A stretch of 44,923 bases of DNA from Rhodospirillales bacterium (GTDB lineage Bacteria > Pseudomonadota > Alphaproteobacteria > Acetobacterales > Acetobacteraceae), in the NCBI GenBank assembly GCA_025351925.1, contig JANXVC010000273.1, positions 1 to 44,923 on the forward strand. Reading direction: 5' to 3'. The notes below the pieces were generated by a model that was given only the letters and a program-made list of their open reading frames with translations, ran no database searches and was not told the DNA's origin. How positions within the stretch are numbered: position 1 is the stretch's first letter; each line of letters begins with the position of its first letter. Shown here piece by piece: positions 1 to 11,337 of the stretch. Position numbers and translations under genes: made by a program.

Positions 1-35
1 TCTTTGCCAACATGGGCGGATAGCGGTGCAGGCCG

Positions 36-770
36 TTACCGACCTCCGGACACCGTGAGCGTCGTTCCGGTGACGTAGGATGCGGCCGGCGAGATCAGCC
101 AGGCGACAGCCTCGGCCACCTCGGCGGCGAGGCCCACGCGCTTGATGGGAACGTTCGGCACCAGGCGGGCCTGGCGTTCCCCGGGATTCATCTCGGTATC
201 GATCACGCCGGGGGCGACCGCGTTGACCCGGATGCCCTCATCGGCGACCTCGCGGCCGAGTCCGATGGTGAAGCTGTCGATGGCGCCCTTCGACATGGCG
301 TAGTGCACGAACTCGCCCGGCGCGCCCAGCCGGGCCGCGACGGAGGACAGGTTGACGATCGAGCCGCCGACGCCGCCGTGCCGGGTGGACATGACGCGCA
401 CCGCGGCCCGGGCTGCGAGGATCGTGCCGACGACGTTAACCGCCAGCGTGCGTTGCAAGGCGTCCAGCGTAAGCTCGTCCACTCGCGACGCCCCCCCAAT
501 AATGCCAGCATTGTTGACCAATCCAACGACGCGCCCAAAGCTGTCCTGGGCGGCGGCAAACAGGGCGTCCACGTCCTGTTCGCGGGCGACGTCGCCCGGG
601 AAGGCGCGGGCCCGGCCGCCGGCCGCGATGATGTCCTGCACGACTTCGGCCGCGGCCTTGGCGCGCGCTGCATAGTTCACCGCCACGGCAAAGCCGTCCT
701 GCGCCAGCCTGCGGCAGATCGCCGCGCCGATGCCGCGGCTGCCGCCTGTCACGATGACTAATCCCTGCAT
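36..770 (-). CDS. Short-chain dehydrogenase/reductase (SDR)
   Basis: NAD(P)-dependent oxidoreductase of the classical SDR family, 244 residues, the usual length. Seen: the N-terminal Rossmann motif TGGSRGIG near residues 8-15, the NNAG motif near residue 86, a serine in the segment NLSS, the catalytic YAMSK (Tyr-x-x-x-Lys), and a C-terminal VSGGR typical of FabG/glucose-dehydrogenase-like members. The basic residues after the first beta-alpha-beta unit would allow NADP. The substrate cannot be read from sequence. It is transcribed away from the bacteriophytochrome gene, and their 5' ends are about 300 bases apart. Start is the ATG at 770. Family call is firm, function is not. Confidence 0.9.
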   Translation of the reverse strand: MQGLVIVTGGSRGIGAAICRRLAQDGFAVAVNYAARAKAAAEVVQDIIAAGGRARAFPGDVAREQDVDALFAAAQDSFGRVVGLVNNAGIIGGASRVDELTLDALQRTLAVNVVGTILAARAAVRVMSTRHGGVGGSIVNLSSVAARLGAPGEFVHYAMSKGAIDSFTIGLGREVADEGIRVNAVAPGVIDTEMNPGERQARLVPNVPIKRVGLAAEVAEAVAWLISPAASYVTGTTLTVSGGR

Positions 771-875
771 GTCCCGCTCCCGCCGATACTCCGAGCGCAG
801 TTCAGCACGTTGGCAGGGTTTCCGCGATGCCTGGTCCAGGCAAGCTCACGTCACGCTTGCGTATCGAGTCTGTTT

Positions 876-1012
876 CCTTGATCTTGTTTTAACGCCGGTC
901 ACTCCTCGCAACCTGCAGCCCATCGCCAACGCGTGTAATTTTTTTGACGGAAGCAACCGGCTGGCTGTAGTCTCTAACGTGGGTGAGCAAATTTCGAAAA
1001 ATAAGATCAAGG
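876..1012. repeat. 15-bp inverted repeat pair upstream of bphP
   Basis: Left arm 876-890 (CCTTGATCTTGTTTT) and right arm 998-1012 (AAAATAAGATCAAGG) match at 14 of 15 positions as reverse complements, with 107 bases between. The enclosed DNA is more AT-rich than its surroundings. No clear target-site duplication flanks the arms, so a MITE is possible but not shown. Paired operators or a large cruciform are alternatives. The interval lies in the 300 bases between the SDR start and the phytochrome start; nothing else was recognised there. Confidence 0.6.
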
Positions 1013-1071
1013 TGGTCATGCCGTCCGTCGCCATGGCGATGAAATGGCCGTCTCAGGGCGCGGATCCTGGT

Positions 1072-3228
1072 ATGACCAATCTCGAAGTCGAGCTGACGCT
1101 CTGCGATCGGGAGCCGATCCATGTGCCCGGTTCCATCCAGCCACATGGAATGATGCTCGTCGCCGAGCTCGACGGCCTGATTGTTCGCCATGTCGCGGGC
1201 GACGTCGAACAGCGCCTTGGCGTGACGGGCTGGGCCGGCCAAGCGCTTGCGGCATTGCTCGGCGAGGCGCTGGCGGGACGGGTCGCGGCACTGCTTGGAC
1301 AGAACAGCGGCGGTTTCGCTGGGCAGCTCGAGACCTCAGGCGGCGAGCTGCTGGATGTCAGCGCCTATTCCAGCGGCCCCTATCTGATCGTCGAGTTGGA
1401 GCCCGCATCCGAGGTTCCGCTGCCGGCCTCGTTGGCGTCCCTCGTGCTGGAGGAGTTGGAGACGGCGGCATCAGACTTCGAGCAGGCGCCCACGCTCGAG
1501 GCGCTCTGCGACCGGGCCGCCGTCGAGTTCCGTCGAGTAACTGGCTTCGACCGGGTCATGGTCTATCATTTTCTCGATGACGAGGCCGGCCGGGTGTTGG
1601 CCGAGGCCAGGCGTGACGATCTGCATTCATTCGCCAACCACCACTTTCCCGCCTCCGACATCCCGCGCCAGGCTCGCGCGCTGTATGTCCGCAACCGCAC
1701 CCGGGTGATCCCCGACATCTTTTATCAGCCCGCGCCGCTGCGGCCCGAATGGACCGCGCCAGAGCCGCTCGACATGAGCGACAGCAGTTTGCGCAGCGTG
1801 TCGCCGATCCATCTTCGCTATCTTGGGAATATGGGCGTGCGGTCGTCGGCCTCGGTCTCCATCGTCAAGAACGGCGCATTATGGGGGTTGATCGCCTGCC
1901 ATAACGAGACGCCGTGGATGATGACCTTCGACGTGCGCGTGACCTGCCGGGCGCTGGCGGGCGCCATGGCGCGGCAGATCAAGGCGAAGGCGGAGGCCGC
2001 GGGCTATCGCCAGCGCATCGAGCTGCGTGCCTTCGAGGACGACATCATACGGAAGCTGTCTGGAACCAGCTCACCCATCGCTGGCTTGCTGGACGAGCTT
2101 GACGAGCTCGGCCGGATGTTCGGCGCCGACGGCGTGGCGGTCGTGCAGGCCGGTGAGCTGGTCACCTATGGCGCTTGCCCGACTGGCGATCAGGTCCACG
2201 ACCTGGCAGGCTGGGTTCTGGCCCGCACCGGCGAGACTGCCTATTCGACCGACCGCCTGGCCGAGGCCTATCCCGCGGCCGAGCAGTTCCGTGAGCGGAG
2301 CAGCGGATTGCTGGCGCTGTCGGTTGGGGTCGAGACGCCCTGGCTGCTGTTATGGTTCAGGGCTGAGCAGGCCGAGACCGTCAACTGGGCCGGCAATCCG
2401 CACAAGAACGCAAATCCAGACCCTATTGCGGTGCTCACCCCGCGCGCGTCGTTTGGCGTGTGGCGCGAAGCCGTTCGCGGCCGTGCCCGTGGCTGGACCG
2501 TGCCGGAGACCGAGGCCGCAGATCGCCTGCGCAATGCCCTGTTGGATGTACGGCAAACCCGGCATGTGCACGAGCTAAACCAACGGCTGACCGAGACCCT
2601 GCGGGACAAGGATATGCTGCTGGCGCAGAAGGAGTTTCTGATCGGCGAGGTCAACCACCGGGTGCAGAATAGCCTGCAGCTGGTGTCCAGCTTCCTGGCC
2701 CTGCAGGCGCGCAGATCTGACAGCCCCGAACTGCACGACGCATTGGAGGAGGCACGGCGGCGGCTGAGCGCGGTAGGGCTGGTCCATCGTCATTTATACC
2801 GTAGCGACCAGATCCGGACGATCGAGGCTGCGCGCTATGTCGAGGAGCTTTGTGCGGACGCCATGTCCTCGATGGGCTCGGACTGGCTGAAATTTCTCTC
2901 GCTCGATCTGATGTCAGTCACACTGTCGGCCGACCGTGCGATCACCTTGGGCCTGATCGTTGCGGAACTCATTACCAACATCAACAAGCACGCATATTCT
3001 GGTGAAGCCGGGCCGATCGAGATCCGGTTGACCGGGGGAGCCGTGGTTTTCTGTGTTGTGGTTGCCGATAAGGGCCGCGGTAACGCCGCATCCCGAATGG
3101 GGTTCGGCACGCGCATGATGAACGCCCTGGTGGAGCAGCTGGGTGGCGATCTGGCGTATGAGAACAATAACCCGGGCTTACGCGCCGTGCTGACCGCACC
3201 GGTCACCGGTCCAAAGCAGTTTACGTAG
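1072..3228 (+). CDS. bphP: Bacteriophytochrome sensor histidine kinase (PAS-GAF-PHY-HisKA_2)
   Basis: Red/far-red photoreceptor kinase binding biliverdin, cytoplasmic. From the ATG at 1072 it has 718 residues. The biliverdin cysteine is Cys11 in TLCDREPIHVPGSIQPHG. The GAF domain carries the FPASDIPRQA and SVSPIHLRYLGNMGV signatures, and the PHY domain has the tongue motif PRASF. The output is a HisKA_2-type dimerisation domain (EVNHRVQNS, phospho-acceptor His529) followed by an HATPase with N and G boxes. The usual Cys-His-His after the second GAF strand reads Cys-His-Asn here. Start is uncertain: in-frame ATGs at 1018, 1033 and 1039 would put the cysteine at residue 22-29. No response regulator or heme oxygenase gene is adjacent, so the partner must be elsewhere. 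Confidence 0.93.
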   Translation: MTNLEVELTLCDREPIHVPGSIQPHGMMLVAELDGLIVRHVAGDVEQRLGVTGWAGQALAALLGEALAGRVAALLGQNSGGFAGQLETSGGELLDVSAYSSGPYLIVELEPASEVPLPASLASLVLEELETAASDFEQAPTLEALCDRAAVEFRRVTGFDRVMVYHFLDDEAGRVLAEARRDDLHSFANHHFPASDIPRQARALYVRNRTRVIPDIFYQPAPLRPEWTAPEPLDMSDSSLRSVSPIHLRYLGNMGVRSSASVSIVKNGALWGLIACHNETPWMMTFDVRVTCRALAGAMARQIKAKAEAAGYRQRIELRAFEDDIIRKLSGTSSPIAGLLDELDELGRMFGADGVAVVQAGELVTYGACPTGDQVHDLAGWVLARTGETAYSTDRLAEAYPAAEQFRERSSGLLALSVGVETPWLLLWFRAEQAETVNWAGNPHKNANPDPIAVLTPRASFGVWREAVRGRARGWTVPETEAADRLRNALLDVRQTRHVHELNQRLTETLRDKDMLLAQKEFLIGEVNHRVQNSLQLVSSFLALQARRSDSPELHDALEEARRRLSAVGLVHRHLYRSDQIRTIEAARYVEELCADAMSSMGSDWLKFLSLDLMSVTLSADRAITLGLIVAELITNINKHAYSGEAGPIEIRLTGGAVVFCVVVADKGRGNAASRMGFGTRMMNALVEQLGGDLAYENNNPGLRAVLTAPVTGPKQFT

Positions 3229-3248
3229 TTGCTGCCTGCGAGGTATCG

Positions 3249-3572
3249 CTAGATTTTAGGGGCCTCCGCTACCGGCGTAGCCTGGTTTACTGCGTTCGGG
3301 AGCTCCTCGGATAGAACCTCGAGCAGTGCATCGGGGGTCGTGCCCGCCTGCTCCGCCCAACTATTCAGTTGCTCCGGGGTGAATGCAGTGGCCAGTTCCT
3401 CGGCGGTAACCGGCAGGTTATCGCCGTGACCAACCCATGAGCTGACCCGCTCTGCAAGCCCAGCGTTCTCCAATTGCGCCAGGAGCGCCGGCAACCCGCC
3501 GCCGGCCGCGCCCTGGGCCAGTCCGAGCATCTGGGCTAGCGGTCCCAGTACCTGACCTAGAAATTCGCCCAT
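3249..3572 (-). CDS. YidB-like DUF937 family protein
   Basis: A 107-residue protein with the YidB/DUF937 pattern: a glycine-rich N-terminal stretch (Gly-Gly-Gly-Leu-Pro near residue 26), the segment VSSWVGHGDNLPV, and a helical C-terminal half with an Ala-Thr-Ala-Phe-Thr-Pro segment. No signal peptide or catalytic motif is evident. The function of the family is unknown. It lies downstream of groEL on the same strand, separated from it by a strong hairpin, so it is probably transcribed on its own. Its 3' end faces that of the phytochrome gene 20 bases away. Confidence 0.8.
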   Translation of the reverse strand: MGEFLGQVLGPLAQMLGLAQGAAGGGLPALLAQLENAGLAERVSSWVGHGDNLPVTAEELATAFTPEQLNSWAEQAGTTPDALLEVLSEELPNAVNQATPVAEAPKI

Positions 3573-3635
3573 CGCATCCTCCCAAACGCCATGATAGCCA
3601 GACCTTGCGGCGAATGGGTAGAACGAAACGTTTGC

Positions 3636-3669
3636 AGCGCCGCCGCCCGGCCGCCCCGGCGGCGGCGCT
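3636..3669 (-). terminator. groESL hairpin terminator
   Basis: A perfect 12-bp inverted repeat (AGCGCCGCCGCC at 3636-3647, complement at 3658-3669) with a 10-base loop begins 15 bases after the groEL stop codon. The stem is entirely GC apart from the end pair. No U-run follows directly, so termination may be partial or factor-assisted. Confidence 0.7.
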
Positions 3670-3684
3670 CCGTTCAGTGGTGGC

Positions 3685-5666
<1,982 letters not shown>

Positions 5667-5760
5667 AGGGATGTCTCCAAAGAAGGGGAGGGGTGACGCG
5701 GCCGGCAGCCCCGAAGGTCCCAGAACCTAATGGCTTAGAAGTTTGCCGGCATTCCTCTTG

Positions 5761-5787
5761 TTAGCACTCTATCAGCTAGAGTGCTAA
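5761..5787. promoter_or_regulatory. CIRCE operator (HrcA binding site)
   Basis: TTAGCACTC at 5761-5769, nine bases, then GAGTGCTAA at 5779-5787: a perfect match to the 9-9-9 CIRCE consensus. It lies in the untranslated leader upstream of groES, directly downstream of the predicted -10 box, where bound HrcA would block transcription. Confidence 0.97.
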
Positions 5788-5790
5788 CAC

Positions 5791-5818
5791 ATATTACGGT
5801 TAGTTCATTCCGGGTTAA
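5791..5818 (-). promoter_or_regulatory. Predicted groES promoter
   Basis: On the minus strand, TTAACC (5818-5813) and TAATAT (5796-5791) are separated by 16 bases and resemble vegetative -35 and -10 boxes. CIRCE follows after 3 bases, the arrangement expected for an HrcA-controlled promoter. The placement is inferred from motif and position only. Confidence 0.5.
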
Positions 5819-6076
5819 TGCCGACCGGGCAAAACCGCAGCGACTGAAGCACACGCCTCAGCGCCAAACCAGGCGGAAGTTAACTGAATCTATAATCTTC
5901 CATCGTAGTCTGCAGGCCCGCACACCTCGAATTACCTTTGCATCCGCGGTTGATGAATCCTGGCGCGAGATTGCGGAATGGAGCAGCCTGACACAGCACG
6001 AAAGTCGGCAAAACCGCCCGATCGCTATCTCGCCTGATTACGAAAACCACACTGCACGCTGCAGCGGAGACGTCCC

Positions 6077-9000
6077 ATGCCGGACTATGCGCCCCTTGTC
6101 CATGACACGGTCCGGGCGGAACTGCTGCGCGCCGCCGCGGAGGCGCTGACTCGCTCCGCCCCAACGCTGCCGAGCGGGGCCGCAGACTTCATCGCCCGGC
6201 TCTATGCCGGGGTGCCGAATGCCGAATTGGCAGACGCAACGCCCGAGGCGCTTGCCTCAGCCACTGCCAGTTTGTGGTCACTTGCGGCGCGGCGGCGACC
6301 CAATGAGGCGCTGGTGCGCGTCACCCGGCCGGGATCGTCGGCCGGACCCCGGGCGGTCGCCGAGATCGTGACCGACGACATGGCGTTCCTGGTGGACAGC
6401 GCCATCGCCGCGCTGACCAAGGGCGGCCGGGTCGTGCGGCAGCTGCTGCACCCGGTAACGCCGATCCGGCGTGATCCCGAGGGCCGGCTGCTGGGCTGGG
6501 GCGAGAGCCAGGACGGCGCCAAGCTGGAAAGCTGGATGCGCATCGAGTTCACCGGCTCCGCCCGGCGCCAGGGCAGCGATGACGGGCCGGCACTGGAGGC
6601 CACCCTGCGCAGTGTCATGGACGACGTGCGGGCCGCGAACACCGACTACGACGCCATGCTCGCGCGGGTTGGGCTCGCCGAGCGTGAGGTTGCCGCCAAC
6701 CTGGGGCCAAGCGCCGCGCCGGCCCAGGAATTCCTGCGATGGATGGCGGACGACAACTTCGTGCTGCTTGGTCATCGTCGGATCGTCGTCGGGGCGGATG
6801 GCACGCTGACCGTCGTGGCGAAGGAGAACCTCGGCCTGCTCCGCCATCCGGACGTCGCGACATTCGACGCTCTCGCGAACCTTGCAGCCGTGCCGCCTCA
6901 GGTGCGCGCCGCGTTATTGGAGCCGGTGGCGCTGGCGGTTGCCAAGGCCAACCTGCGCTCCACCGTGCACCGGGCGCAGCACGGCGACGTGGTCGCGACG
7001 CGCATCTTTACGCCGGATGGTGCGGTGACCGGCGTGCGGCTGTTCTTCGGGCTGTTCGCGGCGACGGCGTATAACCGCAATCCACGCTCGATTCCGCTGC
7101 TGGCGCAGAAGGTCAACGCCATCCTGGCGGCGTCCGGCGTCGATCCGGAAAGCCATGACGGCCGTGCTCTGCGCAACACCCTCGACACCTGGCCGCGAGA
7201 CGAGCTGTTCCAGGCGCCGGAGGCGGCCATCATGGAGGGCGCCCGGCGGGCCATGGACCTCCGGCTGCGCCCGCGCGCCGCCCTGGTCTTGCGGCAGGAT
7301 CCGTTCGAACGGTTCGTCTCGGCCATCGTCTGGCTGCCGCGCGACGTGTTCGATACCCGGCTGCGCGAGCGCGTCGGCGCCATGCTGGCCCGCGCCTTCG
7401 CCGGACACCTCGCCGCGTTCTACATCGCGCTGGGCGACGAACCGCTGGCTCGCGTCAACTATATCGTCGGCACGACGCCGGGTGCGGTGCCGCGCGTCGA
7501 TATTGCTGTCCTTGAGAGCGCGATACGGCAAACGGCGCGCGATTTTCGCGACCGCCTGGGCGAGGCGCTGATCGACGCCGAGGGCGAAGCTGCGGCGGCC
7601 GAGCTGATTGCCCGCTGGGGCGACGCCTTCCCGGCCGCCTACCGGGAGCAGGCGACGGCGGCCCAGGGCGTCGCTGACCTTGCTTTGGCTGAGCGGGCGA
7701 TCGCCGGCGGCCGCGCTGCGGTCCGGCTTGAGCATCAACCCGGCACCACGGCCGACCAATTGACGATGCGCCTGGCGCAGCCCGGCGCGCCGACGCCGCT
7801 GGCCGACACGCTACCGCTGCTAGAAAGCCTTGACCTGCGTGCGCTGCAGGAGGTGCCCTATGATCTGGACCCTGCCGCGGCGACGCGGGTGGTGCTGCAG
7901 GTCTTCTCGCTCCGTGCTGGGACGGACGTCGCCGCGGCACGCTTTCCGGCCGTGCTGGACGCGTTGGATGTCCTGATGGACGGACGGGCGGAGGCCGATG
8001 GCTTCAACCGGTTGGTGCTGCGCGCCGGGCTGACCTGGCGGGAGTGCTGGCTGCTGCGGGCGATGTATCGCTGGCTGAAGCAGGTCGGCTTCGCCTTCAG
8101 CCAGGCGAGCGTGGAGGCGGCGCTTGCGGCCCACCCTGCAGCGGCGCGCACCCTGGTTGACTTGTTTCACGTTCGGTTCGAACCGGGGCGGCCGAGCCGG
8201 GATGAGGCCGCATTGGACATCGCCTGGGCAGCATTGCTGGACAGCGTGGCCAATCCTGACGAGGACCGTATCCTAGCCCGGCTGATGACGCTGCTACGCG
8301 CCGTGCTGCGCACCAACTTTCATCAGGACAAACCCTATCTTACGCTGAAGATCGACAGCGCGACGGCTGGCGAGATGCCCCTGCCGCGGCCGTGGCGCGA
8401 GATCTTCGTGCATTCGGCCCACATGGAGGGCTGCCATCTGCGGGCCGGCCCGGTGGCGCGCGGCGGCATCCGCTGGTCCGACCGGCGCGAGGATTTCCGC
8501 ACCGAGATTTTGGGGTTGATGAAGGCGCAGCGACTGAAGAACGTCGTCATCGTGCCAACTGGCGCCAAGGGCGGCTTCGTCCTCAAGCAGGCGCCGATGC
8601 CCAGTGACCGCGAGGCGTTCATGGCGGAGGGCGTCGCCTGCTACCGCGTGCTGATCAATGCGATGCTCGACATGGCGGACACGCTGGACGGCGACCAGGT
8701 CGTGACGCCGGATGGGATCGTGCGGCGAGATAACGACGATCCCTACATGGTCGCCGCCGCCGACAAGGGCACCGCGACATTCAGCGACATCGCCAATGGC
8801 ATCGCGGTGCAACGCGGCTTTTGGCTGGGCGACGCGTTCGCTTCGGGCGGCAGCCAGGGTTACGACCACAAGGCGATGGGGATCACCGCCAAGGGCGCCT
8901 GGGTGATGATCGCCCGGCACTTCGCCGAGCTGGGACTGGACATCCAGGCCGATCCTTTTACCTGTGTCGGCGTCGGCGACATGAGCGGTGACGTGTTTGG

Positions 9001-10801
9001 CAATGGTTTGCTGGTCAGCCGTAAGACCCGGCTGCTGGCCGCGTTCGACCATCGGCACATCTTCATTGATCCCGATCCGGACGCCGAGACTTCATACCAT
9101 GAGCGCGCCCGGCTATTCGCGCTGCCGCGGTCGTCCTGGGCGGATTACGACCCTGCGGTCATCAGCGCCGGCGGCGGAGTGTTCTCCCGTGCCGAGAAGC
9201 GCATCACACTGCCAGCCGCGTCCGCCGCGCTGCTGGGCTTGCCGCTCCGCCCGATTGAGCCGGCATTGGTGATGCAGGCGATCCTGCGCGCCCCGGCCGA
9301 CCTCCTGTATTTCGGCGGCATCGGCACCTACGTGAAAGCATCTGCAGAGACCCAGGCCGACGCCGGGGATCGCGCCAACGATGCCATTCGGGTCAACGGC
9401 GGCGAGCTGCGCGCGCGGGTGCTGGGGGAGGGGGCGAATCTCGCAATCACCCAAGCCGGCCGTATCGAGTATGCCCGGTCAGGCGCCGGCGGGACGGGCG
9501 GGCGGGTAAACACCGATGCGCTGGACAACTCGGCGGGGGTCTCGACCAGCGACCGCGAGGTGAACATCAAGATCCTGCTGGCTGACGCCGAGCGGGAGGG
9601 CGCGCTGACCCGGCGGCAACGCGACGACCTGCTGGCCGCCATGACGACAGAGGTTGGCGCGCTGGTGCTGCGCGACAATCACCAGCAGTCGCTGGCGGTA
9701 TCGCTGGAGATGCAGGATGGCGTCCACGACCTCGCGTCGCACGCTGCACTGATAGCGCGGTTGGAGGCAGAGGGCACGCTGGACCGCGCGGTTTCGGGCC
9801 TGCCGGATGCCGCGGCGCTTACGGCCCGGGCTGCCGCCGGGGAGGCGCTGCTGCGGCCGGAGGTGGCGGCGCTGCTGCCTGTCGCCAAGCTCTGGCTGAC
9901 CGATGCCATCGAGGGCGCTGGGCCCGCCAATGATCTTACGATAGATCCGGCATTTGGCCCCGCTTTGCTCGCCTATTTTCCGGCCGAGCTGCGGGAAGGA
10001 TTTGCCCGGTTTGCCGAGGGTCACCGGCTACGGCGCGAGCTGATCGCGACGACGGTCGCCAACACCGTCGCGAACCGGCTCGGCCCGGCGGCGCTGGGTC
10101 GTCTCGCGGCGGAGGGCAGCCCTGTTCGCGTTGCCCGGGCAGCTTGGCTGGCGGGTGCGCTGTTCAATCTGGAGGGGTTGTATGACGCGATCGACGCGGT
10201 GCCGGCTGCAGCCGCGGTCAGGCTCGGCGCCCTGTTGACGGTTCGGCGGCTGCATGAGTTGGCAGCTCGGGACTTGCTGGGAGCTGCGGAGCTGGACGAA
10301 CCACTTAATGTGGCGATCGCAACTCTGCATCCGGGCATCGTTGCACTGACCGCATCGGCCGGGTCGCAGGCAGCGGCCGGGCTTGCGGCGCAGCGGCTGC
10401 GCGACGCCGGGCTGCCGGATATTTTGGCGGCGCAGGTTGCGGCAGCGCCGTTCCTGGCCGCGGCACCCGCCATCGTACGCCTGGCCGAAAGCATGGGCGT
10501 GCCTCCGGCGGACGCTGCTGCCGCTTGGCAACAGGTGGGCCAAGCATTGGGCATCGAAGATCTGCGCACCGCGATTGGCGCGGTATCAGGGACGGGGAGC
10601 TTTGCTGGCCGGGCCAAAGCGGCGCTGCTCACCGATCTTATGGCGGCGCAGATTGGCTTGGCCCGGGCCGCGTTACGCGGCGTGGACCCGGCGCAGCGAC
10701 CGGGTGCATCCATGGTGCTTCAGCTTGCACGGGAAGCCGCGGCGGCGCCGGATTTTGCCGGCCTTACCGTTGCGACACGGGCAGTGGCCGTTATGGCCTA
10801 A
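6077..10801 (+). CDS. NAD-specific glutamate dehydrogenase, large (180 kDa) type
   Basis: Oxidative deamination of glutamate to 2-oxoglutarate and ammonia with NAD, cytoplasmic. It has 1574 residues, in the 1500-1650 range of the large NAD-GDH class. The catalytic core in the middle shows RGGIRWSDRREDFRTEILGL followed by KNVVIVPTGAKGGFV, the substrate-lysine and glycine-rich region of this class, and later a Rossmann-like GVGDMSGDVFGNGLL. The long N-terminal part is the ACT-like regulatory region of the family. Start ATG at 6077 is preceded by GGAG. It stands alone, divergent from groES across about 290 bases that hold the groES promoter and CIRCE but no other gene. Confidence 0.95.
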   Translation: MPDYAPLVHDTVRAELLRAAAEALTRSAPTLPSGAADFIARLYAGVPNAELADATPEALASATASLWSLAARRRPNEALVRVTRPGSSAGPRAVAEIVTDDMAFLVDSAIAALTKGGRVVRQLLHPVTPIRRDPEGRLLGWGESQDGAKLESWMRIEFTGSARRQGSDDGPALEATLRSVMDDVRAANTDYDAMLARVGLAEREVAANLGPSAAPAQEFLRWMADDNFVLLGHRRIVVGADGTLTVVAKENLGLLRHPDVATFDALANLAAVPPQVRAALLEPVALAVAKANLRSTVHRAQHGDVVATRIFTPDGAVTGVRLFFGLFAATAYNRNPRSIPLLAQKVNAILAASGVDPESHDGRALRNTLDTWPRDELFQAPEAAIMEGARRAMDLRLRPRAALVLRQDPFERFVSAIVWLPRDVFDTRLRERVGAMLARAFAGHLAAFYIALGDEPLARVNYIVGTTPGAVPRVDIAVLESAIRQTARDFRDRLGEALIDAEGEAAAAELIARWGDAFPAAYREQATAAQGVADLALAERAIAGGRAAVRLEHQPGTTADQLTMRLAQPGAPTPLADTLPLLESLDLRALQEVPYDLDPAAATRVVLQVFSLRAGTDVAAARFPAVLDALDVLMDGRAEADGFNRLVLRAGLTWRECWLLRAMYRWLKQVGFAFSQASVEAALAAHPAAARTLVDLFHVRFEPGRPSRDEAALDIAWAALLDSVANPDEDRILARLMTLLRAVLRTNFHQDKPYLTLKIDSATAGEMPLPRPWREIFVHSAHMEGCHLRAGPVARGGIRWSDRREDFRTEILGLMKAQRLKNVVIVPTGAKGGFVLKQAPMPSDREAFMAEGVACYRVLINAMLDMADTLDGDQVVTPDGIVRRDNDDPYMVAAADKGTATFSDIANGIAVQRGFWLGDAFASGGSQGYDHKAMGITAKGAWVMIARHFAELGLDIQADPFTCVGVGDMSGDVFGNGLLVSRKTRLLAAFDHRHIFIDPDPDAETSYHERARLFALPRSSWADYDPAVISAGGGVFSRAEKRITLPAASAALLGLPLRPIEPALVMQAILRAPADLLYFGGIGTYVKASAETQADAGDRANDAIRVNGGELRARVLGEGANLAITQAGRIEYARSGAGGTGGRVNTDALDNSAGVSTSDREVNIKILLADAEREGALTRRQRDDLLAAMTTEVGALVLRDNHQQSLAVSLEMQDGVHDLASHAALIARLEAEGTLDRAVSGLPDAAALTARAAAGEALLRPEVAALLPVAKLWLTDAIEGAGPANDLTIDPAFGPALLAYFPAELREGFARFAEGHRLRRELIATTVANTVANRLGPAALGRLAAEGSPVRVARAAWLAGALFNLEGLYDAIDAVPAAAAVRLGALLTVRRLHELAARDLLGAAELDEPLNVAIATLHPGIVALTASAGSQAAAGLAAQRLRDAGLPDILAAQVAAAPFLAAAPAIVRLAESMGVPPADAAAAWQQVGQALGIEDLRTAIGAVSGTGSFAGRAKAALLTDLMAAQIGLARAALRGVDPAQRPGASMVLQLAREAAAAPDFAGLTVATRAVAVMA

Positions 10802-11014
10802 GCATCACCTATCTTAGCGATTCCAGCCGAAGACTGCCTTGGGTGGGGGAGACCTTGCATTGGAGAGACGATTCTGACCGGTTTGCGCCCATGCACGAAC
10901 CCGCTCCGCGGGATTGGTGCTGCGGGTAAGATAGTGTGTTGTCGATTAGGGCTTGAGCGGGGCATGGTCGCCTCGTGAGCATGGAGTTTCCTTCGTTTAA
11001 GAGGAACACACCCG

Positions 11015-11337
11015 ATGCCTGCAAGGACTGCGGGCACTGGCGCATTGCTACAACAACTGCCGCAAGACGCGCTCGGTGCCCGGCTCGGAATTCACGACTA
11101 CAGTGCGCTGATCTCCGAGTGCCATGCCAAGGCCCGGCTGCATGCCTGGACCGACGCCACCCTCACGGCCGGCGTGTTCGGGGTGCCAACTTTGGCGGTA
11201 AACCACGCGCTGTTCTGGGGCGTGGACGCGCTGCAGATGGCCGTGAGGCCGCGCTCGACGATCCCGGACTGCTCACCCGCGGCGAGATGACGCGCATCGC
11301 GGCGTTGCCGAGCGCGGTGCAGCGGCAGAATGTATGA
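11015..11337 (+). pseudogene. Remnant of DsbA-family / 2-hydroxychromene-2-carboxylate isomerase gene
   Basis: Only the C-terminal part of a DsbA-fold protein of the HCCA isomerase type is recognisable: a helical stretch ending in GVFGVPTLAV then ALFWGVDALQM, the cis-proline (Val-Pro-Thr) loop and Phe-Trp-Gly signature of the family. After about position 11240 the match passes to the next frame, where the protein-like tail ends at 11337. The N-terminal thioredoxin half is missing upstream. Truncation plus a frameshift makes this a dead gene. The 210 bases between the GDH stop and this remnant contain nothing recognisable. Confidence 0.65.

Noticed and set aside
876-1012. FNR/PpsR-type operator in the bphP upstream repeat
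   Set aside because: TTGATC and GATCAA occur but not at the FNR spacing TTGAT-N4-ATCAA, and no TGT-N12-ACA was found.
730-1071. N-terminal extension of the phytochrome frame back to 730
   Set aside because: Runs into the SDR gene and across the inverted repeat; phytochromes start 10-30 residues before the biliverdin cysteine.
10809-11045. Short minus-strand frames between GDH and the DsbA remnant
   Set aside because: No similarity, no ribosome site, and composition unlike genuine genes here.
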